NCBI GenBank assembly: GCA_023954375.1
Contig: JAMLIC010000026.1
Coordinates: 62,001-126,000, forward strand
DNA: 64,000 nt
Direction of reading: 5' to 3'
Source of the DNA: Planctomycetota bacterium
GTDB taxonomy: Bacteria > Planctomycetota > J058
The translations under genes and the position numbers were made by a program. The notes under the pieces were generated by a model. It saw only the letters and a list, made by a program, of their open reading frames with translations. It ran no database searches and was not told the DNA's origin. Of the stretch, positions 46,820-54,940 are shown piece by piece (the stretch's first letter is position 1; every line of letters begins with the position of its first letter).

Positions 46820-48463
46820 GTGACGCGCGATCTGGTCGCCGCCGGCCTGCGCCTCCGGCTCGACCCGGCCTACGAGGCGTTCGCCCGCGACGTGCTCGCG
46901 CCCGGCGCGGCCGACCTGGCGCGCCTCCCGGGCGCGCAGGTGGTCAAGCACAACCGCGTGCGCACGGTCGTGCGCCTGCCGGCGCCGGGCGGCGACCTGT
47001 TCGTGAAGCGGTTCCGCGCCCTGCGCCCGGGCGAGCGGCTCCTGTCGCTCGTGCGCGCGTCGCCGGCGCGCCGCGAGTGGGCGGCGCTGGTCCACCTCGC
47101 GGGCCGCGGCGTCCCCTGCCCGGCGCCCGTGCTCGTGGCCGAGGAGCGGCGCCTGGGGCTGCTCGTGGCCAGCGTGCTCGCGACGCGCGCCCTCGCGGCC
47201 GAGGGGCTGCCGGCGCGGCTCGACGCCCTGCGCGCCGCCGGCGACCGGCGCGACGACCTGCTCGCCGCCCTGGCGCGCCTGGCGCGCGCGGTGTTCGCGG
47301 CCGGCGTCGACCCGCCCGACCTGCACGCGGGCAACGTGCTCGTCGGCCCGGACGGGGGGCTGTTCGTCCTCGACCTGCACTCGGCGCGCCTGCGCGCCCC
47401 GGGGGCGGCGCTGCGGCGCCGGCGCCTGGCGCGGCTGGTCCACTCGCTCGGGCTGTTCGAGCCGGCGGCCGCCGCGGCCGCCGGGGAGGAGGTGGCCGCG
47501 TTCGCCCGCGCCTACGCGCCGCTCGACCCGGCCCTCGGCCCTGCCGACGCGCTCGAGGCGGCCCTGCGGGCCGAGGCGGCGAGGTTCGAGGCGGCGCGCC
47601 TCGTGAGCCGCGACCGACGCTGCCTCGTCGAGTCGACCCTGTTCGCCGTCGAGGGCCGGCCCGGCCGGCGCGTGTGGCGGCGCCGCGAGCTGGCCCGGGA
47701 GCAGGTCGACGCGCTCGTCGACGCCCCGGCGCTGGCGCTCCTCCACGCCCACCCGAAGGGGCGCTCGCGCCTCGAGCTCGTCGCTGGGCCGGACGGCCGG
47801 GCGCTCGTGCGCAAGCGCTACCCCTTCCCGGGGCTCCGCTCGCGCCTGGGCGCCCTCCTCGACCCCACACCGCTGCGCGCGTGGCGGGCCGCGCGCGCCT
47901 GCGAGGTGCGCGGGGTGCCGGCGCCGCGCCACCTGGCGCTCGTCGTCGAGGGGGCGCTCTGGCCGACGCGGGCGACGCTCCTCATGGAGCACCTCGACGA
48001 CGTGACCATGGTCCACCGGCTGTTCGAGCCCGGGGCGACGCCGCCGGCGCCGCGGGCGCGGCGGGCGCTCGCGCGGGAGCTGGGGCGCGTCCTCGGGCGG
48101 CTGCACGCGACGGGCCTCGCGCACCACGACCTCGCCGCGCAGAACCTGCTCGTGCGGCCGCGCGGCGCGGACGCGTGGGACGTGTGGGTGATCGACCTCG
48201 ACGAGGTGCGCCGGGCGCCGCTCGACCGCGAGGCCAAGCTGCGCGCGCTCACGCAGCTGGCCGACCTGCCGCCGGGGGCGACGCGCACCGACCGCGCGCG
48301 CTTCTTCCGCGCCTACCTGGCCGCCGGCGGCGCCGGCGTCCTCGCGCCCGAGCTGGCCGCCTGGGGCGCGCGGGGGCTCGGGCGCCGCGTCGCCGAGCGG
48401 CTCGCCGCGCGCGCCGACGCCAAGGCGCGCCGCGCCGCGCTCCGCGACGGGGGGCGCTGCTAG
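46820..48463 (+). CDS. Double-domain LPS core-type (RfaP/KdkA-like) kinase
   Basis: 547 residues made of two kinase-like halves. The first (about 1-255) has the lipopolysaccharide-kinase loop DLHAGNVLVGPDGGLFVLDL near 170. The second (about 290-520) has LAHHDLAAQNLLVRP near 435 and VWVIDLDEVRRAP, the form seen in KdkA/RfaP-type kinases that phosphorylate lipid A core sugars. Glycine-loop lysines are recognisable as LFVKRF and ALVRKRY. Both halves keep Asp in the catalytic and metal positions, so both may be active. The tandem arrangement suggests gene fusion, perhaps to phosphorylate two positions of the LPS core. It is followed nine bases later by yhbY. Confidence 0.78.
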   Translation: MTRDLVAAGLRLRLDPAYEAFARDVLAPGAADLARLPGAQVVKHNRVRTVVRLPAPGGDLFVKRFRALRPGERLLSLVRASPARREWAALVHLAGRGVPCPAPVLVAEERRLGLLVASVLATRALAAEGLPARLDALRAAGDRRDDLLAALARLARAVFAAGVDPPDLHAGNVLVGPDGGLFVLDLHSARLRAPGAALRRRRLARLVHSLGLFEPAAAAAAGEEVAAFARAYAPLDPALGPADALEAALRAEAARFEAARLVSRDRRCLVESTLFAVEGRPGRRVWRRRELAREQVDALVDAPALALLHAHPKGRSRLELVAGPDGRALVRKRYPFPGLRSRLGALLDPTPLRAWRAARACEVRGVPAPRHLALVVEGALWPTRATLLMEHLDDVTMVHRLFEPGATPPAPRARRALARELGRVLGRLHATGLAHHDLAAQNLLVRPRGADAWDVWVIDLDEVRRAPLDREAKLRALTQLADLPPGATRTDRARFFRAYLAAGGAGVLAPELAAWGARGLGRRVAERLAARADAKARRAALRDGGRC

Positions 48464-48466
48464 GAT
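48461..48466 (+). promoter_or_regulatory. -10 box TAGGAT overlapping the previous stop codon
   Basis: TAGGAT begins with the TAG stop of the LPS kinase gene and ends six bases before ATG 48473, with no ribosome site in the spacer. Confidence 0.4.
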
Positions 48467-48472
48467 CCCGTC

Positions 48473-48769
48473 ATGCCCGAGCCGCCCCGCCTGACCACGA
48501 AGCAGGTCTCCTTCCTCCGCAGCCGCGCCCACGGCCTCGAGCCGCAGCTCAAGCTGGGCAAGCACGGGGACACCGCGGGGCTGCGCAAGGAGCTCGAGCA
48601 GGCGCTGGTCCGGCACGAGCTGGTCAAGCTGCGCCTGGGCAAGTTCGTCGAGGTCGACGTCGAGGTCGTCGCGGACGAGGTCGGCGCGGCGCTCGTGCAG
48701 AAGCTCGGGCACGTCGCCGTGCTCTACCGGCCGGCGGAGCCGCCGCGGCTGAAGCTGCCGGAGGAGTGA
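48473..48769 (+). CDS. yhbY: YhbY-family ribosome-assembly RNA-binding protein
   Basis: 98 residues, the normal size of this family. The CRS1/YhbY fold is recognisable: LTTKQVSFLRSRAHGLEPQL, KLGKHGDTAGLRKELEQAL and HELVKLRLGKF, with the GxxG-like KHGDTAG loop. The C-terminus has the final helix and strand ending VAVLYRP. In other bacteria YhbY binds pre-50S particles. It is the last gene before a repeat element and convergent with the secretin-N-domain gene. Confidence 0.88.
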   Translation: MPEPPRLTTKQVSFLRSRAHGLEPQLKLGKHGDTAGLRKELEQALVRHELVKLRLGKFVEVDVEVVADEVGAALVQKLGHVAVLYRPAEPPRLKLPEE

Positions 48770-48779
48770 CGGGTCACAG

Positions 48780-48951
48780 CGGCCGTCGCTTGTCCTGATG
48801 GCCACGTCCGGGCGCACGGCCCGACGCTCCGATCCGCAGTGACGCACCTGTCGCCCTCGCTCCGGCCGCTTCGCGGCCTCCGCTCGGGGATGCGCGCCAC
48901 CGCTCGATCTGCTCGCTTCGCTCGCAGATCGAGCGTTGAGCGCGGTCAATC
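48780..48951 (-). repeat. 173-bp intergenic repeat, copy 1
   Basis: The reverse complement of 48780-48951 matches 61001-61173 at roughly nine positions in ten. It contains a 12-bp stem hairpin (CGCTCGATCTGC to GCAGATCGAGCG) and a GGCCGC-TTC-GCGGCC stem. One end supplies GATTGACCGCGCTCA, whose TGA is the stop codon of the minus-strand gene at 48946. Confidence 0.8.
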
Positions 48952-49983
48952 CTGCTCGATCACGACCACCACGTCCGTCGCCCGCGGGGCGGCGCGCCCG
49001 GTGTAGCTCTGGATCGCCGGCGACCCCTCGGCCGCGGCGAACCGGGCCCGCGTGAGGAGCCTGAGCCCGGCGCCGGGCGGGCCGAGCTCGAGGGCCAGGC
49101 GGACGTGCAGCCCGTCGCCCGGGTGGACGTAGGTCTGCTTCGCGTCGCCGCCCGTCGTGCGCGTGACCGGCTCGACGTCGAGTGTGAGCTGCAGCCGCTC
49201 GCCCTCGAGCGTCGTCGTGCGTTCGAGCGACGCCGGCTCGGCGCCGAACAGGCTGCTGCGCGCCAGGAGCGTCGCGGCGTCCGCGGGGGCCCCGGCCAGC
49301 GCGGCCGCGAGGCGCGCGGGCGCGCGCTCGCTCGCCTGGAGCTTCGTCCACCAGCCGCGGTCGACCTCGTAGACGCTCAGGCGCACGCGGCGTTCGGTGA
49401 GCGGCCCGGGTCGGTCGAGGGCCGCGATCACCTCCTGGTAGTAGCGCACGTTGTGGCCCAGGTCGACGATGATGAGCACCTCGGGCCCCTGGACGTAGAG
49501 GATGTTCGAGATGCGGTTGGTGTCGCGCGTGAGCAGGCCGCGGACGACGGCGAAGATCGAGCTGCCGCCGCCGTGGCGGATCGGGACGACGCACGTGACC
49601 AGGCGGTCGCTCCTGGGCGCGAGCCCCTCGACGTAGTCCCAGGGCGGCCCCGCCTTCTGGTTCACGTTGCGGCGGTGATGCGCCTCGAGCACGCCGTCGC
49701 GCTCGACGAGCACCACGTCGTGCATGTCGAGGACGTGCCGGAGCATGCGCGCGTCGAGGGCGGCGTCGACGGTGAGGCGGACGCGGATCGGCTGGACCTG
49801 CGGATCGACGACGAGGACCTTGCCCTCGAGCGCGGCCCAGCGCTCGAGGAGGTCGGTGACGGACAGGTCGCCGGCCGCGACCTCGAGCCGCGGCCCGTCC
49901 GTCGGCGTCGCCACCTGGGCGCGGGCGGGCGTGGAGAGGACGAGCGCGGCGAGCGCGCTGACGACGAGGTGGGCGCGGGTCAT
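48946..49983 (-). CDS. Periplasmic protein with secretin N-domains but no secretin barrel
   Basis: 345 residues from ATG 49983 (MTRAHLVVSALAALVLSTPA, a signal peptide). An STN/N0-like domain (about 30-100: DLSVTDLLERWAALEGKVLV and LDMHDVVLVERDGVLE) and an N1-type secretin domain (about 130-200: VVPIRHGGGSSIFAVVRGLL and GHNVRYYQEVIAALDRP) are clear. The last ~150 residues (VRLSVYEVDRGWW onward) are beta-rich but lack the VPxLGxIPxLGxLF signature and the length of a secretin barrel. It may be a stand-alone adaptor of a type II/IV pilus-like system. Its stop codon lies in the repeat at 48780. Confidence 0.7.
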   Translation of the reverse strand: MTRAHLVVSALAALVLSTPARAQVATPTDGPRLEVAAGDLSVTDLLERWAALEGKVLVVDPQVQPIRVRLTVDAALDARMLRHVLDMHDVVLVERDGVLEAHHRRNVNQKAGPPWDYVEGLAPRSDRLVTCVVPIRHGGGSSIFAVVRGLLTRDTNRISNILYVQGPEVLIIVDLGHNVRYYQEVIAALDRPGPLTERRVRLSVYEVDRGWWTKLQASERAPARLAAALAGAPADAATLLARSSLFGAEPASLERTTTLEGERLQLTLDVEPVTRTTGGDAKQTYVHPGDGLHVRLALELGPPGAGLRLLTRARFAAAEGSPAIQSYTGRAAPRATDVVVVIEQD

Positions 49984-50041
49984 TCGGTGGGCTCCTCGGG
50001 CAGACAGGACGGAGAGGAGGACGCCGGCGGCGCCCCGTGGT

Positions 50042-51343
50042 TCAGTCACGCCAGGCCGCGGCCGCGTCCTCGCCGCGCAGGGCCAGCACCTCGCCGGCGA
50101 GGAAGAGCGAGCCGCAGGCGAGCACGGGCCGGCCGGCGGCGAGGACGGTCGCGCGCGCGAGCGCCGCTCCGGCGCCGTCCTCGACCGCCTCGGCGCGCAC
50201 GCCGCGGCCGGTCAGGAGCGCCGCGAGGTCGGCCGGCGGCGTGGCCCGCGGCGAGCGGGCGGCGCAGCACACCACCTCGAGCGGTCGCGTGGGCCAGCGG
50301 GCGAGGACGTCGGCGATCGCGTCGAGGTCCTTGTCGCGGGAGGCGGCGAGGAGGAGCACGAGCGGCCCCGGCCCGAGGCGCGCGGCGGCGGTCGCGGCGA
50401 GGGCCCGGAACGACGCCTCGTCGTGGGCGCCGTCGACGACGAGCCCGCCCGGCAGGACGTCCCAGCGCCCGCGCCAGCGCAGGCGCGCGAGGCCCGGGGC
50501 GAGGGCGGCGTCGAGCGCGGACGGGTCGAGGAGGCGGTCGAGCGCCGCGAGCGCCAGGGCGAGGTTGGCGACGGTGGCCGCCGCGACGGGCGCGGTGACC
50601 TCGCGGACGGCGCGGGGGGTGGTGAGGCGCGCGCGGACGCCGCCGGGGCCGTCGTGCAGGACCTCGGCGCCGAGGTCCCGGCCGAGGAGCCAGAGCGGCG
50701 CGCCGACGGCCGCGGCGCGGGCGACGACCACGGCCTCGGCGGCCGGGTCGCCCGGCGCGGCGGCGGCCAGGACGCCGGGCTTGAGGATCCCCGCCTTCTC
50801 GGCGGCGATCGCGGGCACGTCGGGGCCGAGGACCGCCGCGTGGTCGCGAGCGAGGCGGGTGATCACGGCGACGTCGGGGGTGACGACGTTGGTCGCGTCG
50901 AGGCGCCCGCCGAGCCCGACCTCGAGGACGGCGACCTCCACGGCCGCGCGCCGGAAGACCTCGAGGGCCAGCGCCGTGCACAGCTCGAACCAGGTCGGCC
51001 CGTCGTCGCGGCCGACCTCGAGCCCCAGGGAGGCGACGGCGGTCCGTACGGCGCGCCCGGCCTCGACCCACAGGGCGTCGGGCGCCGGGCGCGGGCCGAC
51101 GCGGACGCGCTCGCGCAGGTCGACGAGGTGCGGCGACGTGTAGAGGCCCACGCGGCGGCCGGCGCGGTCGAGGACGGACGCGACCGCGGCGCAGGTCGTG
51201 CCCTTGCCCTTGGTGCCGGCGACGTGCACGACGCGGTAGGCGCGGTCGGGGCGGCCGAGGGCGTCCACGAGCGCGCGCATGCGGTCGAGGCGGAGGCCGC
51301 CGGGGACGGCGCCCGCGCGCTCGAAGCTGGGCGAGCGGGCCAT
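50042..51343 (-). CDS. folC: Dihydrofolate/folylpolyglutamate synthase
   Basis: 433 residues from ATG 51343. The Mur-ligase-type P-loop VAGTKGKGTT (41-50) and SPHLVDLRERVRV are typical of FolC, as are EVGLGGRLDATNV, ITRLARDHAAVLG and the C-terminal VVDGAHDEASFRAL. The enzyme adds glutamate to folates (and in many bacteria to dihydropteroate) in the cytoplasm. Compared with relatives the N-terminus looks ~12 residues short. The frame upstream reads LDALDDVAAW, so a non-ATG start near 51373 is possible. It ends 58 bp before the secretin-N-domain gene on the same strand. Confidence 0.9.
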   Translation of the reverse strand: MARSPSFERAGAVPGGLRLDRMRALVDALGRPDRAYRVVHVAGTKGKGTTCAAVASVLDRAGRRVGLYTSPHLVDLRERVRVGPRPAPDALWVEAGRAVRTAVASLGLEVGRDDGPTWFELCTALALEVFRRAAVEVAVLEVGLGGRLDATNVVTPDVAVITRLARDHAAVLGPDVPAIAAEKAGILKPGVLAAAAPGDPAAEAVVVARAAAVGAPLWLLGRDLGAEVLHDGPGGVRARLTTPRAVREVTAPVAAATVANLALALAALDRLLDPSALDAALAPGLARLRWRGRWDVLPGGLVVDGAHDEASFRALAATAAARLGPGPLVLLLAASRDKDLDAIADVLARWPTRPLEVVCCAARSPRATPPADLAALLTGRGVRAEAVEDGAGAALARATVLAAGRPVLACGSLFLAGEVLALRGEDAAAAWRD

Positions 51344-51374
51344 CCACGCGGCGACGTCGTCGAGCGCGTCCAGG

Positions 51375-51650
51375 CTACGCCTCGAGGACGATCCGGCCGG
51401 GCGTCGCGCGCGCCGAGCAGGTGAGGATGAACCCCTGCGCCCGGTGCCGCTTCGTCAGCGCGTAGAGGGTGTCGATCTGCGGGGTCCCCTCGAGCAGGCG
51501 CGCCTTGCAGGTGGCGCAGGTGCCGCCGCGGCAGAGCGAGGGGATGTCGACGCCTGCGCGCTCGGCCACCTCGAGCAGGATCTCGCCCGGTCGGGCGCGG
51601 ACCTCCACGCCCGACCTGGCGAAGACGACGACGCACTCCTCGTCGGTCAC
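51375..51650 (-). CDS. Plant-type 2Fe-2S ferredoxin
   Basis: 91 residues from GTG 51650. The cluster ligands are Cys40, Cys45, Cys48 (CRGGTCATC) and Cys78 (LTCSAR), the C-x4-C-x2-C...C spacing of plant-type and xylene-monooxygenase-type ferredoxins. The fold is the short soluble form with no extra domain. It precedes folC by 31 bp on the same strand. It could serve an oxygenase or reductase; the diiron protein at 61191 is far away and no partner is evident nearby. Confidence 0.92.
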   Translation of the reverse strand: MTDEECVVVFARSGVEVRARPGEILLEVAERAGVDIPSLCRGGTCATCKARLLEGTPQIDTLYALTKRHRAQGFILTCSARATPGRIVLEA

Positions 51651-51700
51651 GCGGACAGGGTCGCACGGAGCGGGCCCGACGCCAGTGGGGTCGCGGGGGC

Positions 51701-51814
51701 GGGAGCGGGAGCGGGAGCGGGTGCGGGTGCGGGTGCGGGTGCGGGTGCGGGTGCGGGTGCGGGTGCGGGTGCGGGTGCGGGTGCGGGCGCGGGAGCGGGA
51801 GCGGGAGCGGGAGC
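51701..51814 (+). repeat. Nineteen-unit hexamer repeat, G-quadruplex capable
   Basis: Units are GGGAGC x3, GGGTGC x11, GGGCGC x1 and GGGAGC x4, without interruption. Runs of three G every six bases can form G-quadruplexes on the plus strand. The block fills the region between the divergent ferredoxin gene (start 51650) and the membrane-protein gene (start 51838), ending 12 bp before the latter's -10 box. Confidence 0.85.
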
Positions 51815-51825
51815 GGACGGCGCGT

Positions 51826-51831
51826 TAGAAT
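51826..51831 (+). promoter_or_regulatory. -10 box TAGAAT, leaderless start
   Basis: TAGAAT ends six bases before GTG 51838 and follows the hexamer repeat, which occupies the place of the -35 region. Confidence 0.45.
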
Positions 51832-51837
51832 CCCGGC

Positions 51838-52248
51838 GTGGAGACTCGGGCCTACGTCCTCGTCGGGTGCGTCGCCCTGGTGGTGCTCCTCACCGTCTAC
51901 TGTTACGCCGAGCTGTGGTCCCTCGCGCGCTCGCGCGCGCCCCACGACGACCGCCTCGCGGCCGACCTCGCGGCGCGCGGTGTGCCGGAGGACGTCACGC
52001 GCGCGTGCGTCGAGTTCCTGCAGCCGCGGCTCGCGTGGCGCGGCTTTCCGCTCCGTGCAGCCGACACGATGACCGGGACGTTTCGACTCGAAGACGAGTA
52101 CGCGGCCGAGCTCGTCGATGAGCTCGCGGCGCTGCTGGGGCGTCGACCCGCGGCCGACCTCGAGTCGCTCACGCTCGGCGCCCTGATCGAGCGCCTGCAC
52201 GCGTGTCCTCGCGCGGAGGATCAACCGTCGGCGAGCGCCTCGCGGTAG
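51838..52248 (+). CDS. Small membrane-anchored protein of unknown function
   Basis: 136 residues from GTG 51838. An N-terminal transmembrane helix (YVLVGCVALVVLLTVYCYAE) is followed by a soluble ~95-residue helical domain (RLAADLAARGVPEDVTRACV, then EYAAELVDELAALLGRRP and SLTLGALIERL). The four-helix spacing faintly recalls acyl-carrier-like DUF1493 proteins, but the serine for phosphopantetheine is absent, so that is a weak hint only. The 3' end overlaps the convergent glycosyltransferase gene by 28 bp. Confidence 0.55.
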   Translation: METRAYVLVGCVALVVLLTVYCYAELWSLARSRAPHDDRLAADLAARGVPEDVTRACVEFLQPRLAWRGFPLRAADTMTGTFRLEDEYAAELVDELAALLGRRPAADLESLTLGALIERLHACPRAEDQPSASASR

Positions 52249-53333
52249 ACGTCCGCCGTCCCCCGCGCCATGGCCTCGAGCGACCAGGTGCGCGCGGCCT
52301 CCGGACCGGCGACGGGCGGGCGCTCGCGGCCGGCCAGGACGGCGTCGAGCGCGTCGGCCAGCGCGGTGCGGTCGCCGGGGGGGACGTGCACGGCGGCGCC
52401 GCCCGCGACCTCGACCAGCGCGGGGTCGCGCGAGCAGACGACGGGGGCGCCGCAGGCGAGCGCCTCGAGCACGGGGGCGCCGACGCCCTCGGCGAGGCTG
52501 GGGAAGGCGAAGGCGGCGCAGCCGCGGTAGAGCGCGGCGAGCGTGGCCTCGTCGGGGTCGCTCACGACGACCACGCGCCCCGGCGGCAGCCCGGCGACCT
52601 CGGCGTGGCCGGCGAGGTCGGCCGCGGCGGCGCGGAGGGGGCCCGCGAGGACGAGGAGCGGGTCGCCGGCGCCGGGGCGGGCGCGGGCCAGGGCGAGCAT
52701 GAGGCCGGGGAGGTCCTTGCGGCGGTCGGGGCGGCCGACGGCGAGGACGTAGGGCCGCCCGCCCGGCAGGCCGGCCTCCGCGCGGCGGCGGGCGTCCTCG
52801 GGGTCGGGGTCGGGCCGGAAGCGCGAGAGGTCGACCCCGAAGCGCACGAGGCGCACGCGGGCCGGGTCGAGGCCGTAGGTGGCGAGCAGCGCGTCGCGGG
52901 TCGTCGCCGACGACGCGATCACGCGCGCCGCGCGGGCGAGCGCGCGGGGGACGAGCGCCCGCAGGAGCGCGCCGCGGGCGCGGTCGAAGAGGTCCGGGCG
53001 GGTGGCGAACAGGACGTCGTGGATCGTGAGCACCAGCCGCGCGGGGCCCGGCGGCGCGAACCAGGCGGCGTGCCAGAGGTCGAGGCGGTCGCGGGCCTGC
53101 AGCCACGTGGCCAGGGGGAGCCGCGCCCAGGCGCGCGAGAGGAGCGCGTCGCCGGGCGCCCGGACCTCGACGCCGGCGCCCGCCGGCCAGGCGCCGGCGG
53201 GCGCGTAGGCGACGAGGCGCGGGCCCGACGCGAGCGCGCCGGTGCGGGCGAAGCCCTCGAGCAGGTTGAGCGCGTAGGTGCGGTTGCCCTCGGGGCGGGC
53301 GAGGTGGTGCGCGTCGAGGCCGACCGTCGTCAC
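52221..53333 (-). CDS. GT4-family glycosyltransferase
   Basis: 370 residues from GTG 53333. The GT-B fold is recognisable: N-terminal domain with GNRTYALNLLEGFAR and LVLTIHDVLFATRPDL; C-terminal domain with YVLAVGRPDRRKDLPGLMLA and the E-x7-E motif in PSLAEGVGAPVLEALACGAP, which binds the donor nucleotide-sugar. The acceptor is unknown; cell-surface polysaccharide is likely. It starts ten bases after the SGNH hydrolase gene ends, which suggests joint action in glycan synthesis and modification. Confidence 0.9.
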   Translation of the reverse strand: MTTVGLDAHHLARPEGNRTYALNLLEGFARTGALASGPRLVAYAPAGAWPAGAGVEVRAPGDALLSRAWARLPLATWLQARDRLDLWHAAWFAPPGPARLVLTIHDVLFATRPDLFDRARGALLRALVPRALARAARVIASSATTRDALLATYGLDPARVRLVRFGVDLSRFRPDPDPEDARRRAEAGLPGGRPYVLAVGRPDRRKDLPGLMLALARARPGAGDPLLVLAGPLRAAAADLAGHAEVAGLPPGRVVVVSDPDEATLAALYRGCAAFAFPSLAEGVGAPVLEALACGAPVVCSRDPALVEVAGGAAVHVPPGDRTALADALDAVLAGRERPPVAGPEAARTWSLEAMARGTADVYREALADG

Positions 53334-53343
53334 CCGGCCGCCG

Positions 53344-54435
53344 TCACTCGGGGGCGAGGCCCGCCGCCTGCCGGACCGCGTCGAGCATGAGCCGCGCGGC
53401 CGCGTCCTGCCCGGCCGCGTTGAGGTGCCGGTCGTAGCGGTGATAGAGCGTGACGCCCTCGCGCGCGGCGAGGTCGCGCAGGCCCGGCGTCAGGTCGACC
53501 ATCGGGATCCCCAGCCGCTCGCCCAGCGCCAGCAGGCGCGGCTGCACGTCGACGTAGTGCTCGCTCAGCCCGACGACGCTCACGTCGGGGTGGACCTGCA
53601 CCTGGTCGGGGATGATCGCGACGACGAGGCGCGCCCCGCGCTCGGTCACGAGCGCCTTCAGCTCGCGCAGGGCGGCCTCCTGCCAGGCCCAGGCGTCGTC
53701 GAGCTCGTCGGGGCGCAGGAGGTCGGGGTCCTCGGTGGCCGCGCCGACGGCGGCCTTGAGCCGGTACTTGAGCATCTTCAGCCGGTCGCTGAGGAAGCGG
53801 TAGGCGTAGCTGCCGCGCAGGGGCGACTTCTTGAAGTCGGGGCCCGGGTCCCTCACCTCGTGCGTCGGCCGCGTGTAGGTGAAGGCGCCGTCCGGCCCCA
53901 GCTCGAACCCGAGCCGCGGGCCCTTCACGTTGTTCGCCAGGTCGTTCCAGAAGTAGCCCAGGAGGACCACGTCGGCGTCGAGCGCGCCGCGCTCGCGGTA
54001 GAGCTGCAGGGCCTGGGTCGTGCCGTAGCCCTGCACGCCGGCGTTGATCACCTGCAGGCGCGGCTCGAGCGCCTCGAGGCGCGCCGCGTAGGTCTCCTCC
54101 TCCTGGACGCCGATCCCGTAGGTGAACGAGTCACCGATCGCCAGCACGCGCGCGCCGCCGGCCGGCTTCGTCGCCGGCACGCCCGGGCCGCGGAACCCGC
54201 GCTCGTCGTGGCGCACCGCCATGACGAACTCGGGCTCGCCGTAGGTGAACTCGACCGACGGGCGGTTCTCCCAGCCGAGCGTGACGCTCGGCCGGGCGCG
54301 CATCCCGGGCTCCTTGACGTAGTAGCTCGTCCAGAGCAGCCGCAGGCCCGCCTCGAGGACGAGGAGGGACAGGGCGAGCGCCAGCGCCAGCGCCACGAGG
54401 GCGAACAGGACCTTCTTGCGGCGGGGGCGCCCCAT
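53344..54435 (-). CDS. Membrane-anchored SGNH/GDSL hydrolase
   Basis: 363 residues (MGRPRRKKVLFALVALALAL), with one N-terminal transmembrane helix. SGNH blocks are present: Ser in LAIGDSFTYGIGVQ (~95-108), Gly in INAGVQGYGTTQ, Asn in LGYFWNDLANN and the Asp/His pair in YDRHLNAAG near the C-terminus. Proteins of this kind in kinase-rich environmental bacteria are thought to acetylate or deacetylate surface sugars. Together with the downstream GT4 gene it forms a small glycan operon. The substrate is not known. Confidence 0.85.
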   Translation of the reverse strand: MGRPRRKKVLFALVALALALALSLLVLEAGLRLLWTSYYVKEPGMRARPSVTLGWENRPSVEFTYGEPEFVMAVRHDERGFRGPGVPATKPAGGARVLAIGDSFTYGIGVQEEETYAARLEALEPRLQVINAGVQGYGTTQALQLYRERGALDADVVLLGYFWNDLANNVKGPRLGFELGPDGAFTYTRPTHEVRDPGPDFKKSPLRGSYAYRFLSDRLKMLKYRLKAAVGAATEDPDLLRPDELDDAWAWQEAALRELKALVTERGARLVVAIIPDQVQVHPDVSVVGLSEHYVDVQPRLLALGERLGIPMVDLTPGLRDLAAREGVTLYHRYDRHLNAAGQDAAARLMLDAVRQAAGLAPE

Positions 54436-54471
54436 GGGCGACCCAAGATAGCCGACCGCGGCGACTCTCGT

Positions 54472-54597
54472 TCAGTCGCCCTGGCCGTGCGTCGTGTACC
54501 AGTCCGCGGGCGGGCGCCGGTCGGCCACGGGCTCGACCTTCTTGCGGCTGATCCGCTGCGTCGAGAGCGCCGTGATCGTCACCGTCTTCTTCTCCAT
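54472..54597 (-). CDS. 41-residue orphan peptide
   Basis: From ATG 54597, with GGTGGAGGC upstream as ribosome site, the peptide begins MEKKTVTITALSTQRISRKK and ends WYTTHGQGD. It is basic in the middle and polar at the end, with no hydrophobic segment, so it is neither secreted nor membrane-bound by itself. It lies 36 bp upstream of the SGNH hydrolase gene on the same strand. The size and tail rich in Thr/Trp/Tyr/Asp would suit a modified-peptide precursor, but no maturase is nearby, so this stays speculative. Confidence 0.5.
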   Translation of the reverse strand: MEKKTVTITALSTQRISRKKVEPVADRRPPADWYTTHGQGD

Positions 54598-54940
54598 GGC
54601 CGTGCCTCCACCCCTGGAATCGACATCCGGGGCCGGCCCCTGAAGCGAGAACCAGGTTCCGATCGGCCTCCGGAAACCCGGTCGCGAGCCCACCTGAGCT
54701 TCGTCTCACTTCGCCGCCGCAAGGAGTTAGGACTGTCAGTGGAACGTACCTCCGGGGGGTGGGCGATCTGTGAAGGAGTTACGGCGTCCGTCTCGGTCCC
54801 GGTTCGCGGCGGTGTGTCCAGCTGGACGCACGACCTGCCGGAGGGCCTCCGAACGCCCCCTGTAAACGACGTAGTGACAAGGTCCCGGATGGACGCCCGA
54901 GATGCGCACCATGGGCACGCCGCCTGCTAATTGATCCGAC
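54598..54940. other. Intergenic region, divergent promoters, nothing coding
   Basis: This 343-bp stretch is less GC-rich than its neighbours and separates two divergent units. It holds two copies of AAGGAGTTA (near 54723 and 54773), and TAATTG seven bases before ATG 54941 as a possible -10 box of a leaderless kinase gene. No structured RNA was recognised. Confidence 0.4.

Noticed and set aside
51701..51814. Possible CRISPR or coding repeat
   Set aside because: Six-base simple repeat with no spacers and no convincing gene covering it.
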